A stretch of 64,000 nt of DNA from contig JBBCBC010000026.1 of assembly GCA_037126765.1 (NCBI GenBank), positions 31,171,698-31,235,697 on the forward strand, read 5' to 3'. The DNA comes from Stenogyne calaminthoides. Its lineage: Eukaryota; Streptophyta; Magnoliopsida; Lamiales; Lamiaceae. This document shows positions 11,448 through 22,456 of the stretch, piece after piece. Numbering within the stretch: the stretch's first letter is position 1; each line of letters starts with the position of its first letter. The translations under genes were made by a program, and so were the position numbers. The notes beneath the pieces are model-generated. The model was given only the letters and a program-made list of their open reading frames with translations, was not told where the DNA came from and did not search any database.

Positions 11448-11746
11448 GACAAAGTTAAGAAAGGAGGAGATAGAAATTGAAGAATTACATACGGTTCTTA
11501 TAAGAACATGAAAGGAAAAAAAGGTAGTAATGCTAATTAATGTTGGAACAAATTCAGAGATTATATGCTGCAAAAATAAATAATGATTTGTTTATCACAT
11601 AATCTGCTATGACAATTTACTTATGAATACTAATTAATTACACAATCTGGAGGGCTTTTTTGTACGTAATTTATAAGCGATCTTTTTTCCTTTCCTAGAA
11701 ACGACGTCGTTCTTAGTCCATCCAATTCGTCAATGAAACTCCACTC
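11448..11746. promoter_or_regulatory. Shared upstream region of divergent MADS and methyltransferase genes
   Basis: Only 299 bp separates the MADS start (11447, minus) from the methyltransferase start (11747, plus), so both core promoters or leaders must lie here or overlap. No clear TATA box was found for either gene; a TATAAG occurs at about 11671 on the plus strand. Confidence 0.5.
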
Positions 11747-12463
11747 ATGGTTCCAGAAGATCCATCAATGGAGAAGCACGTCCGGATCCTCCTCAACCGG
11801 CTATCCTTCGCCGCCATAACCATATCCACGCTAATCCTCCTTATCCTCTGCCTCCAAACTCCCGAAACCTGCTTCGACCCGTCCGACCCGAACCCGAAAC
11901 CGCACACCCGTTTCCCCAAATCCACCTGCGACTTCACCCACCGCGCCTACACCTCCCACGAGAAGCGCAACCGCCGCATCTGGTCCACTAAAGCCTGGAC
12001 CACCGCTGTCTCGTCTTACGCTTCCCTATTCAAAGCCCTCCAGGCCCGAAATCACATCGCGAATCAGTCGCACGTGCTGGTTGTTTCGGCCGGGCCGGGC
12101 CAGGCGGTCCAGGCGCTGAGGGAATTGGGCGTGGAGGAGGTCACGGCGGTGGAGATTGTGGAGTCTCCGCCGCTGGTGAGCCGGGCGGATCCGCATAATT
12201 TGCCGTTTTTCGATGGGAGCTTCGATCTAGGGTTTGGCGTGTATTTGGATAGGGCTTTGTTTCCGAGGCGGTACGTGGAGCAGATTGAGAGGACTGTGAG
12301 GATTGGTGGCGTTTGTGTGGTGACGGTGGAGGAGTGCGGCATGGAGGAGGTCGGGGAGGTCGTGAAATTGTTCAGGAAATCGAGGTACTTTGATTCTAAG
12401 AATGTGATTTTGGCAGGGGAAAGAAGGACTAGGATTGTTATGAAAGTTGAGGGTAAATTATGA
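11747..12463 (+). CDS. Membrane-anchored SAM-dependent methyltransferase-like protein
   Basis: A single exon of 238 codons. After a short N-terminus comes a hydrophobic anchor (about residues 17-42, AITISTLILLILCL), suggesting a type II Golgi/ER membrane protein. The catalytic-type domain has a glycine-containing motif I (VLVVSAGPGQAVQALRELGV), an acidic strand-2 end (VTAVEIVE) and a methyltransferase-11-like region (DPHNLPFFDGSFDLGF...DRALF). Plant genomes have such short, intronless anchored methyltransferase-like proteins, substrate unknown. Motif I is a variant (AGPGQ rather than GxGxG), so activity is not assured. A second in-frame ATG at 11768 is also plausible as the start. Codon use is GC-rich compared with its surroundings, normal for an intronless plant exon. 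Confidence 0.85.
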   Translation: MVPEDPSMEKHVRILLNRLSFAAITISTLILLILCLQTPETCFDPSDPNPKPHTRFPKSTCDFTHRAYTSHEKRNRRIWSTKAWTTAVSSYASLFKALQARNHIANQSHVLVVSAGPGQAVQALRELGVEEVTAVEIVESPPLVSRADPHNLPFFDGSFDLGFGVYLDRALFPRRYVEQIERTVRIGGVCVVTVEECGMEEVGEVVKLFRKSRYFDSKNVILAGERRTRIVMKVEGKL

Positions 12464-14757
12464 TGTTTAATTTTAACTGGCTTCTGCTTTTGGTTTATGA
12501 TTATTGGTTTTTTGCTATGGTTTCTTGATCATCTAGGATGAAGTTGCATTGTGTATTCATGTAAATTATTGTTGTTGTTTATATTTGAGATTAGTTATTC
12601 TTTGTAGAAAAACTGAAATTTGTAATGTTCATTCCCTTCTAATGCTAACATGCGAATTACATCGAAATGTATCAATAATATTGGGGTTGCCTTCTGCATT
12701 TGGGCCATTTTTGACATCTTTGATTAGGCAATTCTCGTTCACTTATTTACTTGTCGTCTTGTATCTGATAATTGGTCATGCCCCAGTTTCTGTTCTCATT
12801 TCCTTGTTTTTGTTATGAATTTGTGCTTGTGGTTTCTGTTGGAAATGCTGCCTGTTATCTAGCTTACGGACTTACAATGGTGTATTGAATAATAATACGA
12901 CTCATATGAGACGGTACTTTGGTTTAACCATTATCATTTCCTTGATTTAAATGTACCAATCTGACTACTTCTTGCCTCTATGTAGTAATGATATAAACAA
13001 TTTAAAACATTAGTTTGTAGTCATCTCTTAAGGTATAATTATGGTGCAGATAAAACTAGCCAGTACAGTTATACTAAATCTTAAGTAATCTTTATGGCCT
13101 TACTAATAAATCATGGAAAGCATTTTATGGCCATGATTTGGCAGAGTATGATGAAGTTGTGTGATGATTTCTCTTGATTGATCGATTTCCAATCGTGAGA
13201 AATGTTTTCTTATTACTAAAGCTTAACCGCTGTTGACTATTTTCTTTCTAGTTTCTACTCCTGCGGAAGAGAGATTCTGTTGGCAATAAGTGTAACTATA
13301 GTATAAGCTTCTTGAAAATTTGGCATGATCGTAAACACTTCGTTTCTTTGTTTTATATGTTGCTTTAATGTCATAACAGCCTTGCTAGTTTCTTTCAAAG
13401 AATGCCACAGATTTTCAAGAGTTTCTTTATGTGAATGCTGTTTTTTTTTATGTTCAATTAAGAGAAGCCTGAAGCTAATCATCATTGTTACATGGGTAGT
13501 AGTTAACTCGTGGCGTCGAAAACATTTCGATTGGCTCCACAAAATTGGCACACAATATAGGCTCTTGACTTCTATTTTGTCTGTATAAGAGTTCTGTTAT
13601 CATTACTGCTGGATTGCTAGATTTTTTGTATAAATTCATGTTGCCCATTAACTGCTTCTGGTTGCTTGCCATCTTTGAGTTTCGTCTAGTTCAGGGAAGC
13701 TCGAGTAGGTTGAACTTGAAGAATATCGAATGATTGACCATTAGGCATTAAACAATCTGTAAGTATTTCGTCCTTGAATTGCATCTTTTCTAACTGATTC
13801 TGATCCTTCTCACAAATATCGCATTCATTTTAGTGAGGTCAAAGGTTCCGCAATCTGTGCATTCGTATATTGCTTCTTTTGGTTGCGTCGTTCTTGACTT
13901 TTCGGAAACCAGTGTTTAAGATTGAAGTGTTGGTGTTGTGTTGAATCGTTCGTCCGTGGGTAACGAGAATAAGGAGTATCATTTTCATTCGTAATGTTCG
14001 ATATGTGATGATGACCCCACAATAGGTTAACAATTCCTCCATTTTAATCTAGATTTTTTTAATTTTTCGACGATCTACACCGTGTGCCTGCTTATTCCGG
14101 CTATATTTTAAAATTTTCGATAAAAAAAAACTGAAATTGATACATTTCATATGTTACACAGGGAGACGCATTATCGGTATTATGGGCCGCATCAATGAAC
14201 TCCAAATGGGCCTTTTTTAAATGGTAAAGATTTGTTACAAAATTAATACGGTTAAAGAATCCCATTTAAAAAAATTCTTTTGAATGACTAATATAATAAT
14301 TTTACTCATTATTCAATGATGCATTTATTTTTTTATATTGATATAACTTGGCCATTTAAGTGATTCACAAACCGAATGATCGAGGAACCAATCCATTCGC
14401 TTTTGTGTCTGAGTTGCACAAATTTAAGTTTAATTTGAAATGTTATTAAACTTCACAAAATTTATGTATAAACTCGTTTGATGATTAAGAGCGTTGAACT
14501 GAAATTACATCTAATCGAAGTTGGAGAATTTCAAAGCAAAATGTGACATTGAGTCAAACATTATCGATCATAAATTGACAAAGAAATTGTATAAGACGGA
14601 TTTATACATGAGATAAATTCAATTTATTAAATTATAAGTCTCATGAATTTTGGTGCTCTAAATTAATTATGTTTTAAAGGAGAATATGATACAAATATAT
14701 AGATGAAATACCATTTTTTATGAATAAAGTTTCATGTGTAACTGATGCATAAATTTA
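12464..14757. other. 3' flank and intergenic DNA without recognisable gene
   Basis: The first part is presumably 3'UTR of the methyltransferase gene. Between 12500 and 14050 base composition is less AT-rich than usual for the intergenic DNA here. Short open frames occur on both strands, none with family features or a spliceable continuation. An unrecognised transcript cannot be excluded. Confidence 0.4.
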
Positions 14758-14905
14758 AGGTTCCTGCATTTGCTCAAACTCTACTCATGTATCCACAGAA
14801 CATGTCTAATATATTCAATGAGTTAAATATTTTTTTTAATGAATAATTTTATTGTATGAGTTCACGGTGCACATGAATGCACAAGAGATCCACTCTTTTT
14901 TATGC
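14758..14905 (-). repeat. Dispersed repeat copy related to 18728-19110
   Basis: This stretch (ACTCTACTCATGTAT...ACAGAACATG...GTGCACATGAATGCACAAGA) matches, on the opposite strand, the repeats at about 18728-18835 and 18944-19110. No coding content or clear ends, so the element type is unknown. Confidence 0.6.
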
Positions 14906-15130
14906 ACGTCCATTTCACACAAAGAGTTCTTTAAAATATATTTGAACTCATTTGATATTACTATCATATGGGAGTCTTTACTAAATAAATTTTAGATAGG
15001 ATTAAATAACTTAATTTACTTTACAGGACTATCTATCCTCTCCCCTGTATCGGAAATTTTAAATTGAGTATCAAATAATTTAATTAATTTTCAGAGCTAT
15101 CCATCCTCATCTCATTGAATGACTTACTAA

Positions 15131-15870
15131 GGGGTTGTTTGGCACAGTTTATAAGCTTTTTAAAACAACTTATAAATTATTTAGGAGCTTATACTTCATT
15201 AATTTTGTTTGGTAAAATAAGATGTCTAACATCTTATAAGATCTAAAAATAAGCTCCAAAAAAATAAGTTGGGATATCCCAACTTATTTTACAAAAAATA
15301 AATAAGCTCTATCATATCTCAACTCATCCCGGCCCAAACTCGGACCTAGTCCAATCCAACATTTTCTGAAAAAAAATTCGATTTTTTTTTCTGGAAAAAA
15401 AAAAAAAAAAAAAGGAAAAAAAAATTATTTTCTGATTTTTTTTTTATTTTCGAAAAGAAATATTTTCGATTATTAAAAAAAACATTTTCTGAAAAAAAAA
15501 ATCGATTCTTTTTTCTGAAAAAAATATTTATTTTCGAAAAAAATTATTTTCTGGAAATTTTTTTTTCAATATTTTCGATTTTTTTCTGAAAACAATATTT
15601 TCTGGAAAAAAAATTATTAAAAAAATAGATTTTTTTTTTTGGAAAAATATACTGTATTTGTTTTCGAAAAAGAATATTATTAAAAAAATCAAAAAAATTA
15701 TATTAATTTTAAAATTAAAAAATTAGTTTTTAAAAAATTACTATTAAAGAACTTATAAGTTTTAATTTTAATAAACAAAAATATTTTTTTTAACAACTTA
15801 TAAGCTATTTAAAAATTACATTTTATAAGCTCTCAAAACAACTTATAAGATGTTTAAAATAAAACGGCCC
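15131..15870. mobile_element. Tourist/PIF-Harbinger MITE with TAA target duplication
   Basis: The left end (GGGGTTGTTTGGCACAG) and the reverse complement of the right end (GGGCCGTTTTATTTTAAAC) are related terminal repeats. They are exactly flanked by TAA at 15128-15130 and 15871-15873. The subterminal motif CTTATAAG/AACTTATAA recurs at both ends. The interior (15360-15670) is a monotonous alternation of A- and T-runs around TTTTCTGAAAA and TCGATTTTT. Non-coding. Confidence 0.75.
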
Positions 15871-16127
15871 TAAATAAATTTCAAATTGAGGGTGAAATAA
15901 CTTAATTTTCAGGGCTATCCATTCTCATCTCATTGCATGACCTCGAATTTAATGGCTGTAGTAGTATTAAATAAGAAGAGTGGAGGCAATACACAACATT
16001 GCATTGAGATATTGTACCACTTGTTTTGATGCCTTGGAGAGGTGGTACAACACCATACTACAATGCTATACAATCAAGAAAAAATAGGATAATTTGGGAT
16101 TAGACTCATATAAACTATTTTTATGAA

Positions 16128-16355
16128 GTACTCTCTTTCTCGTCGCGAAATAATTAATTAAAAATATTGAAAACATCAATAATTTTTTAAAATTTTGATT
16201 AATAATTGAAATGATAAAACGACTTTTAAAAAAATCAGTATGATATCACTGTATGATAAAAATCATTTTATCATTTCAATTACTAATACAAAAATTCGAT
16301 TATAAAAAAACGCCAGAAAAAATTCAAATCATGTTTAGCCTTTCCGAGACGAGTA
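16128..16355. mobile_element. Stowaway-like MITE with internal hairpin
   Basis: The ends TACTCTCTTTCTCGTCGCG and (reverse complement) TACTCGTCTCGGAAA resemble degenerate Stowaway ends. Between them an imperfect fold-back spans about 16192-16296: the arms around TAATTGAAATGATAAAA pair at most positions over about 33 bp. No coding content. Confidence 0.5.
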
Positions 16356-16527
16356 TCACATTTTTTTTTAATTTATAAATTTTGATATTTTACATACTAA
16401 ATTATATTATTTCCATATATCAAATATTATTAAAAGTTAAAAAATCCAATAATCAGAGCAAACATTTTCCTCTTAGATTCCCCTTCAATGGGGTTCACGT
16501 GATACAGTTCCCACCCTACCCTCAATC

Positions 16528-16551
16528 GTCTCCCTCCCTCCCTCCCTCTAC
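16528..16551 (+). promoter_or_regulatory. CT-rich tract upstream of the proline-rich gene
   Basis: A TCCC-type pyrimidine microsatellite (CTCCCTCCCTCCCTCC) lies about 205 bp before the proposed start at 16756. CT-rich tracts are frequent around plant transcription starts, so this may mark the leader. Confidence 0.4.
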
Positions 16552-16755
16552 AATACACCCAACCCATGCCAATTCCCAAACAGGAAAATCGTAAATTAAA
16601 CCCAATCTACACTAAAATCCAAATCACACCCAACTCATAATTACACCCACAAAATGCTTTTTCGCACCCACACCAAAAAGTGAAACGAAGAAGAATTGCA
16701 GCAATCAATTCCGTTGCAGAGGGTTTTGAAACAGGATATATCAGGGGAAACCGAA

Positions 16756-17271
16756 ATGTGCTACGTCGGAAAAGCAACGAAGATCTTCATCTTCATACTC
16801 ACCGTTCTCGTTGTTACCGGAATTGTTCTCGGTTTTACGCTTCTCAAACGCCACGGAATTGATGGAAAATCGCATAAATGTTCCTCCGATTCCTGCCCAG
16901 AGATGGCGCCCATTGTTTTCCCCTCTCCAAACCCTAATCCGACCTCTAGCTTCACCCCCAATCCCACTGCTAGCGCCAATTTGAATCCTCCTCCGCCGCC
17001 GCTGCCTCCGCCGAGCGATAATTCAGGCTCGAGTGTTCCGGATTTGTCCCCGCCGCCTCCAACATTGTCTTCTCCTCCGCTGTCGCAGCCAACGTTGTCT
17101 TCTCCGCCACCGCCGCCGCCGATCGATAATCCAAGTCCGAGTGTTCCTGATTTGTCGCCGCCTCCGCCGTCGCCGATAGCCTCGTACCCGCCGCCGCCTG
17201 CTGTTGTGCCATCGGAGGCGCCGCCGCCGGCGTTTGCTCCTCCTAATCCAGGTCCACCGATTAATTCTTAA
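16756..17271 (+). CDS. Membrane-anchored proline-rich (extensin-like) protein
   Basis: 171 codons. The frame is open further upstream (to about 16696) but the first ATG is at 16756, giving MCYVGKATKIFIF. A transmembrane segment covers about residues 7-29 (IFILTVLVVTGIVLGFTLL) followed by basic KRH, so the rest is probably extracellular or lumenal. The remainder is low-complexity: CSSDSCPEM, then NPNPT-type sequence and three SVPDLSPPPP-type modules with runs of 4-6 prolines. Extensin/HRGP-like SPPPP motifs suggest hydroxyproline glycosylation and a wall-membrane role, but no domain defines a function. Confidence 0.65.
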   Translation: MCYVGKATKIFIFILTVLVVTGIVLGFTLLKRHGIDGKSHKCSSDSCPEMAPIVFPSPNPNPTSSFTPNPTASANLNPPPPPLPPPSDNSGSSVPDLSPPPPTLSSPPLSQPTLSSPPPPPPIDNPSPSVPDLSPPPPSPIASYPPPPAVVPSEAPPPAFAPPNPGPPINS

Positions 17272-18211
17272 TTTTGCATTTATTCATTTATTATTCATTA
17301 ATCTGACATTTGGGGATTTTTTTAATTATAGATCTTCGTTTGATTGATTTGTACAGTATAATTTGAATTTTCTGTTTCTTTATCAGAATTACTTCTCAAA
17401 ATTTTGGAATGATTCATAATGCTTTTGCTTCTTCTATTCATAATTTGATCACAAATGTTGCTCCTGTTTATTATCTGCGTTTTTCAATCTGAATTTTTGC
17501 TTCTCAATTGTTTTGCTGAAGCTAGATTAGAATTGTAAAAGTGTGATTTAATTAGTGCTAAATGTGTGTAAATTTAGATAGAGTTCATATTGGCTAGTAT
17601 AAACCAAATTAGTAGTTTTGTCTGGGCATTTTACGAAGAAGGTGACCAGAAGTGATACTAATTTAAAATGTGAGGACCACATGTGCAGATTTTAGAACAT
17701 GAGGTGCTAAATCTAAAAAAGGAAAACTATATACTTCTTGGATAAATATGAATTTATCACGTTATTTGCACTTAATTTTATCTTTATTTACATATATCAT
17801 TGTAGCCCAGCCAATTATTAGATCGAATGTGAAACTTGGGTAGTTTGTGTAAGTTATAGTTATGCATTGCATTGAAACTTACTATTTATTTATTTATATC
17901 AAAATATACAATTTATTTTTATTAATACAAATTAAATTTTTTAATATAAATAAATTACACGTTTAAAAAATACATTTAAATTTTACAATGTAACTAAATT
18001 TCATCAAGTAACTTAGTTATTACTTATGAGCAAGCAACATGATACCTTTTGACAATAAAATAGAACATTTGCCCTCACTGGGTCCCCTTCATCCTTCCAA
18101 TTAGTGAATTTTGTCTTGTAAATGATTTTTATGGTACGGTAGTAGTATTTATTAATTATTATATTGAAAATTATTAATCAACTATTATTTAATCCATTAT
18201 ATTAAGTAGTA
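17272..18211. other. AT-rich intergenic DNA
   Basis: T-rich 3' flank of the proline-rich gene, then AT-rich sequence. No gene, RNA or element was recognised. Confidence 0.4.
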
Positions 18212-18514
18212 CTCCCTCCGGTCCCAAATTTTTCTGTTACATTTCCGTTTCGAGCATCCCAATCTTGATTACACATTTTTTTAAATTGAAATACATAATT
18301 TATTATTTTATCACATAAAATACTAATAAACAATTCTTTTTACTCTCAATTACTTATTACTTTATCACATTATCACATAAAATACTAATAAATAATTATT
18401 TCTATCCCAATATTTTATTACTTTATCACATAAAATAATCGTAATAATATTTTTTTTTTTAAACTTCGAAAGCACACAGTAATATAGTAATCAAGTTTGG
18501 GACGCAGAAAATAG
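18212..18514. mobile_element. Stowaway (Tc1/mariner) MITE
   Basis: The left end CTCCCTCCGGTCCCAAATTT and right end AAGTTTGGGACGCAG... are the conserved Stowaway termini. TA dinucleotides flank at 18210-18211 and 18515-18516. The interior has repeated TTATCACATAAAATACTAATAA segments and no coding capacity. A lone similar end (CTCCCTCGGATTCAC) occurs near 21682. Confidence 0.8.
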
Positions 18515-18646
18515 TATACTTTATCCGCACATACTTATAGGACGGACCGATCAGCTTTATTCCTCTGCATATACAAATTACATATATAAACATGTTGTCA
18601 CATTTTCAAGTCAAAGTTTAGGTTATTTTTTTTTAAAATTGGGCAA

Positions 18647-19075
18647 ATAGTGACTCGAACTTATGATCTTATGATATAAATAGTGATGTTCTTGAGCTAT
18701 TCCACTTCGTCATTTTCAAGCCCAAGTTATAGAGTGGGTCTTTTGTGCATTTTAGTGCACCGTGCACTCATGTAATTGAATGATCCATTTAAAAAAATAC
18801 TTGACCTATTGAATATATTAAATATGTTACGTGAATATATGGGTAGGGTTGTGACGAAAATAGTGACTCGAACCTATGATCTCATGATATAAATAGTGAT
18901 GTTCTTGAGCTATTCAACTTCGTCATTTTCAAGCCCAAGTTATAGAGTAGGTCTCTTGTGCACTTTATTGCACCGTGTACTCATGCAATTGAATGACCCA
19001 TTTAAAAAAATACTTGACTCATTAAATATATTAAATATGTTCTTAAAAAAAACATGTTCTGTGAATACATGAATA
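18647..19075 (+). repeat. Two-copy 213-bp tandem duplication
   Basis: The segment beginning ATAGTGACTCGAAC at 18647 recurs from 18860 with about 90% identity across the unit (…GTTCTTGAGCTATTC…CAAGCCCAAGTTATAGAGT…). The second copy runs on to about 19110. Part of the unit is the dispersed repeat also seen inverted at 14758-14905. Confidence 0.9.
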
Positions 19076-19110
19076 GAGTTTGAACGAGTACACGAATTTT
19101 AGATCCGTAC

Positions 19111-19487
19111 ACCAGTTGTATATAAGACTTTGTCCAAGTTATAATATATATGCACGTTAAAAGTAAATCACGGCGCACCAATTGCACTGTATATAATTAG
19201 TATAGATTTTATTACTAAAGATCTTTTCGTGTCACTAAAGACTTTTTAACTAGATAATCTATAATTATTGAATTATTGTCATTAAATGTAGATTTTCTTG
19301 CAGTGACAATATGGTCTCGTTTTTTCGAAAGGAAAATAAGCATATTTATTAAACATATATACAACAATTAACTCTTTATTGAGTACACAAACAAAACACA
19401 CCAACTTACTAAAATCAAACAACAACATCCACCTAAATTTACATGACAACATCAACAATTTATCACTAAAATCAAACATTAAGTTAA
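19111..19487. other. Intergenic / 3' flank of DUF26 gene
   Basis: AT-rich sequence without gene signal; the right part is probably 3'UTR of the DUF26 gene. Confidence 0.4.
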
Positions 19488-20213
19488 CTAATTAAGGAAA
19501 GGATAGATCTCATATCTAACATTACAACTCCCACCAACAACTCTCCCACCTTCTTTCCCTTCACAACACAAAGGAAGTTCACTCACTGCATCATCAACAC
19601 ATTTCTTACAATCATCCCTCGAAACATCCCTACTACATTGAACCATCCCATATATCTTCTCGTCGCCTTCATTAATCTCGATTTCTCCCTTTGCATACAT
19701 CTTGCTCGTTTCACAAGCATGTCCGGATAAATTCTTCAACAACTCCTTCGTCTTCTGATTGAATTTCTCGACGTTGTGGCTAACATTTCTTGTGTTTAAC
19801 AAGTAGAACATGTTCTGATTGTCAATCTTGCCAAAGAAGTCCTTGTCCGAGTATTTTAAGTAGCAATGATCGTACCAAACAATGGCTTCCTTATTGTTAG
19901 GGCAACGTTTGGTGATCATGCTACTTGCCTCGACTACACAAGCCGTGCAGTCCTTGGTTGAGACGTCTCCACGACATAGGGAGAGCCCGTGGGCCCGGTC
20001 TTGGTACTGGCCCGATGATGATAGCCCGAATCCAGTTGGAGGGGTGTTGAAGTAGAGATCACCTAAGATGTTGTGTAGGTTTTTTTGGTAAAGTGAGTTG
20101 GTGGTGAAGTTTTGGGAAGTGGAACATATGGTGTAAAGAGGGTCCATTGAAATGGTGATTGGGATGAAGAGATAGGAGATTAGAAGAGAAAAGGCCCAAT
20201 TTGGAAATCTCAT
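19488..20213 (-). CDS. Cysteine-rich repeat secretory protein (two DUF26/Gnk2 domains)
   Basis: A single exon of 241 codons. Residues 1-22 form a signal peptide (MRFPNWAFSLLISYLFIPIT). Two DUF26 domains follow, each with the C-x8-C-x2-C signature: CRGDVSTKDCTAC (about residue 80) and CSRDVSRDDCKKC (about 193). There is no transmembrane or kinase part, so it belongs to the secreted CRRSP38-like class rather than the CRK receptor kinases. Members are apoplastic or plasmodesmal; some (ginkbilobin-type) bind mannose and are antifungal, but activity here is unknown. Length is normal for the class. The gene is intact and has a TATA box about 80-90 bp upstream. Confidence 0.92.
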   Translation of the reverse strand: MRFPNWAFSLLISYLFIPITISMDPLYTICSTSQNFTTNSLYQKNLHNILGDLYFNTPPTGFGLSSSGQYQDRAHGLSLCRGDVSTKDCTACVVEASSMITKRCPNNKEAIVWYDHCYLKYSDKDFFGKIDNQNMFYLLNTRNVSHNVEKFNQKTKELLKNLSGHACETSKMYAKGEIEINEGDEKIYGMVQCSRDVSRDDCKKCVDDAVSELPLCCEGKEGGRVVGGSCNVRYEIYPFLN

Positions 20214-20291
20214 TTTTAATGTGAAGATGATGATTTTGAATTGATGTGAAGATAGATGATGGATTATGATTTATGAAGGTTGGTGCAATGC

Positions 20292-20304
20292 AGATATATA
20301 TATA
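20292..20304 (-). promoter_or_regulatory. TATA box of DUF26 gene
   Basis: On the minus strand CTATATATATATC lies about 80-90 bp before the ATG at 20213, a normal distance for a TATA box with a short leader. Confidence 0.6.
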
Positions 20305-20854
20305 GAGTGGAACAGCTATTTTTATTATTTGTTTTATTTTTACCTAGATTTGAATAATTAGTTAGGTGACTATGTGGACCTTTTCTATGTCAATTTGCAG
20401 TTCTTTAATCTGAAATCTTAGAAGGATTCAAGATTAATCTTTCACAGTTTTGTTGCTGGGAAAAATTCTTCATGACAAGATCAAGAAATTTTATGTGTAG
20501 TTAGGAAAACTTAGAATTGATAGGTACCCGCACCAGTAGATATAATATTATATTTAAATTTCATATTTTTTAATATGATATTTGATTTTGTGTGCTGCAT
20601 ACAAAGTATCGCTATTTAAAAAATATTTATTTATAATTTTATATGTATAACAATGATATTTAAAAAAAAAAAGTTCATGACAACTAGGCGATCGGTCTAC
20701 AACATTAAATTAATTCAAATACCTTCTTGTAAATATATAATGGCTTAGGTGTTGGTGTTATTAATTAAGGCAATAACTCTTGCCTTAAAATTCTGCAAAA
20801 TTTAATGAACAAAGAGTAGATGAGATGCAACCTTGTCGTCTTCTTTTCATTTCA

Positions 20855-22055
20855 AAATTCTAAGTTTAAAGCCACATAGCATTTTATAAAAGCAAATTCT
20901 TACTAAATTTTCTATTGATTCTCTCAAATTTCCGAGTTCCAGCCGCATAGCATTCTAGAAAAGCAAACTCACACTAATTATTCTATTGATTCTTTCATTC
21001 CCAAAATATTTTGGCGGGTTGGGGGCGGGCTAAAATAATTTTTTAACTTTTTAATTTTATTATATATTTTTGCACTTATAATGTTATTTTTTGAGATATT
21101 TTATAAATTTATGTTTATAGATGATAAATTTAATATTCAGAAGATTATGTTTATAAATTATTTTGGTTGATTAGTGGTAAATTTCAATTTATATGAAGTT
21201 ATATTTATGAGTAATTAATGATTAATTTTATTTATGAGAAATTTTCTGTTTTAATTTTTTTGTAATGATAATAAACAACATAAATTGTTTGATTTCATTT
21301 GATTTTGATGAATTTAATGTATTTTGAGCTTTTAATTTAAATATTTATAATATTTCTAAATATATTTATAATATTAAAAATATAATAGTGGGTTGGGTTT
21401 TTGATTTTGCTTGATTTTTATTTTCAATTTCCGCCTTTCTCCCCACCAAAAGGTGGCCTTTTGCGGGTTTTGGCCTGCCCCGTCTTGACAACTCTACCTT
21501 AATTGGAATTTCAATGTGATTCATGTTCAAATCTATTCTTGTTCAATTGAACATTTTAATGTTATTCCACCTTGTGATATCTTGATTGATTTTGTACATC
21601 CTTAAAAGCTACTACATAAGTTGGCATGTTGTTGATAAAATTAATAAGCTTTCTAAAATTATTTAGGCTATTCTATTATACTCCCTCGGATTCACTTTCA
21701 TTTTTAACATAAACTAATAAAATATTATTTATTGTGCTTGAAGTTATGAATTTTACTTTAATTTTTTTTGATATATTCTTATTTGTAAAATTTAAAAATT
21801 ATAATGTCCGACCCCAATGTATAAATTAGATAAGTTTATTTTGAACAAGTTATACAATTTTCATAAAAAAAAATAACTATAATCTTGAGTAAATCACAAA
21901 AAAAATATGAATTATATATTTTCGTGGGATAGAGGATGTAATCAGTTTTGTATGGACAATATTTTTTTTCTAGACTCCTAATTATTATGTTTAATTTCAT
22001 ATTTTTTTTTTTCAACATATTAGTTATACGATATGATTGTCAATTCTTGACAATT
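20855..22055. other. Insertion inside the CONSTANS-like pseudogene
   Basis: Relative to the intact gene, about 1.2 kb of AT-rich DNA interrupts the exon 3 copy. It contains a degenerate tandem duplication of about 71 bp (20871-20932 and 20942-21002, CATAGCATTTTATAAAAGCA) and a purine-T-rich middle. No transposase or clear terminal repeats were seen. Confidence 0.5.
21895..22050. repeat. Direct repeat, left copy (flanks pseudogene)
   Basis: About 155 bp around GTGGGATAGAGGATG...AGTTTTGTATGGACAA...ACGATATGATTGTCA is repeated in the same orientation at 23765-23915 with moderate identity. Confidence 0.7.
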
Positions 22056-22324
22056 ATTCTTCTTTTAATTAAATCTCATCTTGGCTTTCATAGTGGACAA
22101 CTTATGGCTTCAAAATTCGAGTCCACAGTGTTTCATTTTGTGAGAAGCAAGCCACAATCTTGATACTCAGTTACACCATTTTCTCCAATGCACTAATTGC
22201 ATTCAAAGACATGTTTGTAGAGACTTACCCATAAAGGCCAAGATTCGGGTTCAAGCATACAGTTACCACCTGTCTGCATCAAATTAGTCGTCCCACCTAG
22301 CTGCGATGCTTGCAAATTAACCAA

Positions 22325-22456
22325 AACAATCTTGTTGTACCAATGATGATGCAACCTAAGCATAGTGGAAGCTTATCAAAATTGTTTCTTAACAATCTTG
22401 TTGTACCAATGATGATGCAACCTAAGCATAGTGGAAGCTTATCAAAATTGTTTCTT
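22325..22456 (-). repeat. Perfect 66-bp tandem duplication
   Basis: 22325-22390 and 22391-22456 are identical (AACAATCTTGTTGTACCAAT ... AAATTGTTTCTT). The intact CONSTANS-like gene has the segment once, so the duplication arose in this copy and is recent. Confidence 0.95.

Noticed and set aside
11241..11573. MADS open frame extended upstream to 11573
   Set aside because: The residues before MGRKKLAM do not belong to the family; MADS proteins start at this MGR, so 11447 is the start.
13255..14042. Several 60-100 codon frames on both strands
   Set aside because: Composition and lack of motifs or splice continuation suggest chance frames in non-coding DNA.
16696..16755. Extension of the proline-rich protein upstream of 16756
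   Set aside because: The extension has no ATG in frame; the first ATG is at 16756.
16970..17212. Alanine/threonine-rich minus-strand frame
   Set aside because: Antisense shadow of the proline-rich coding sequence.
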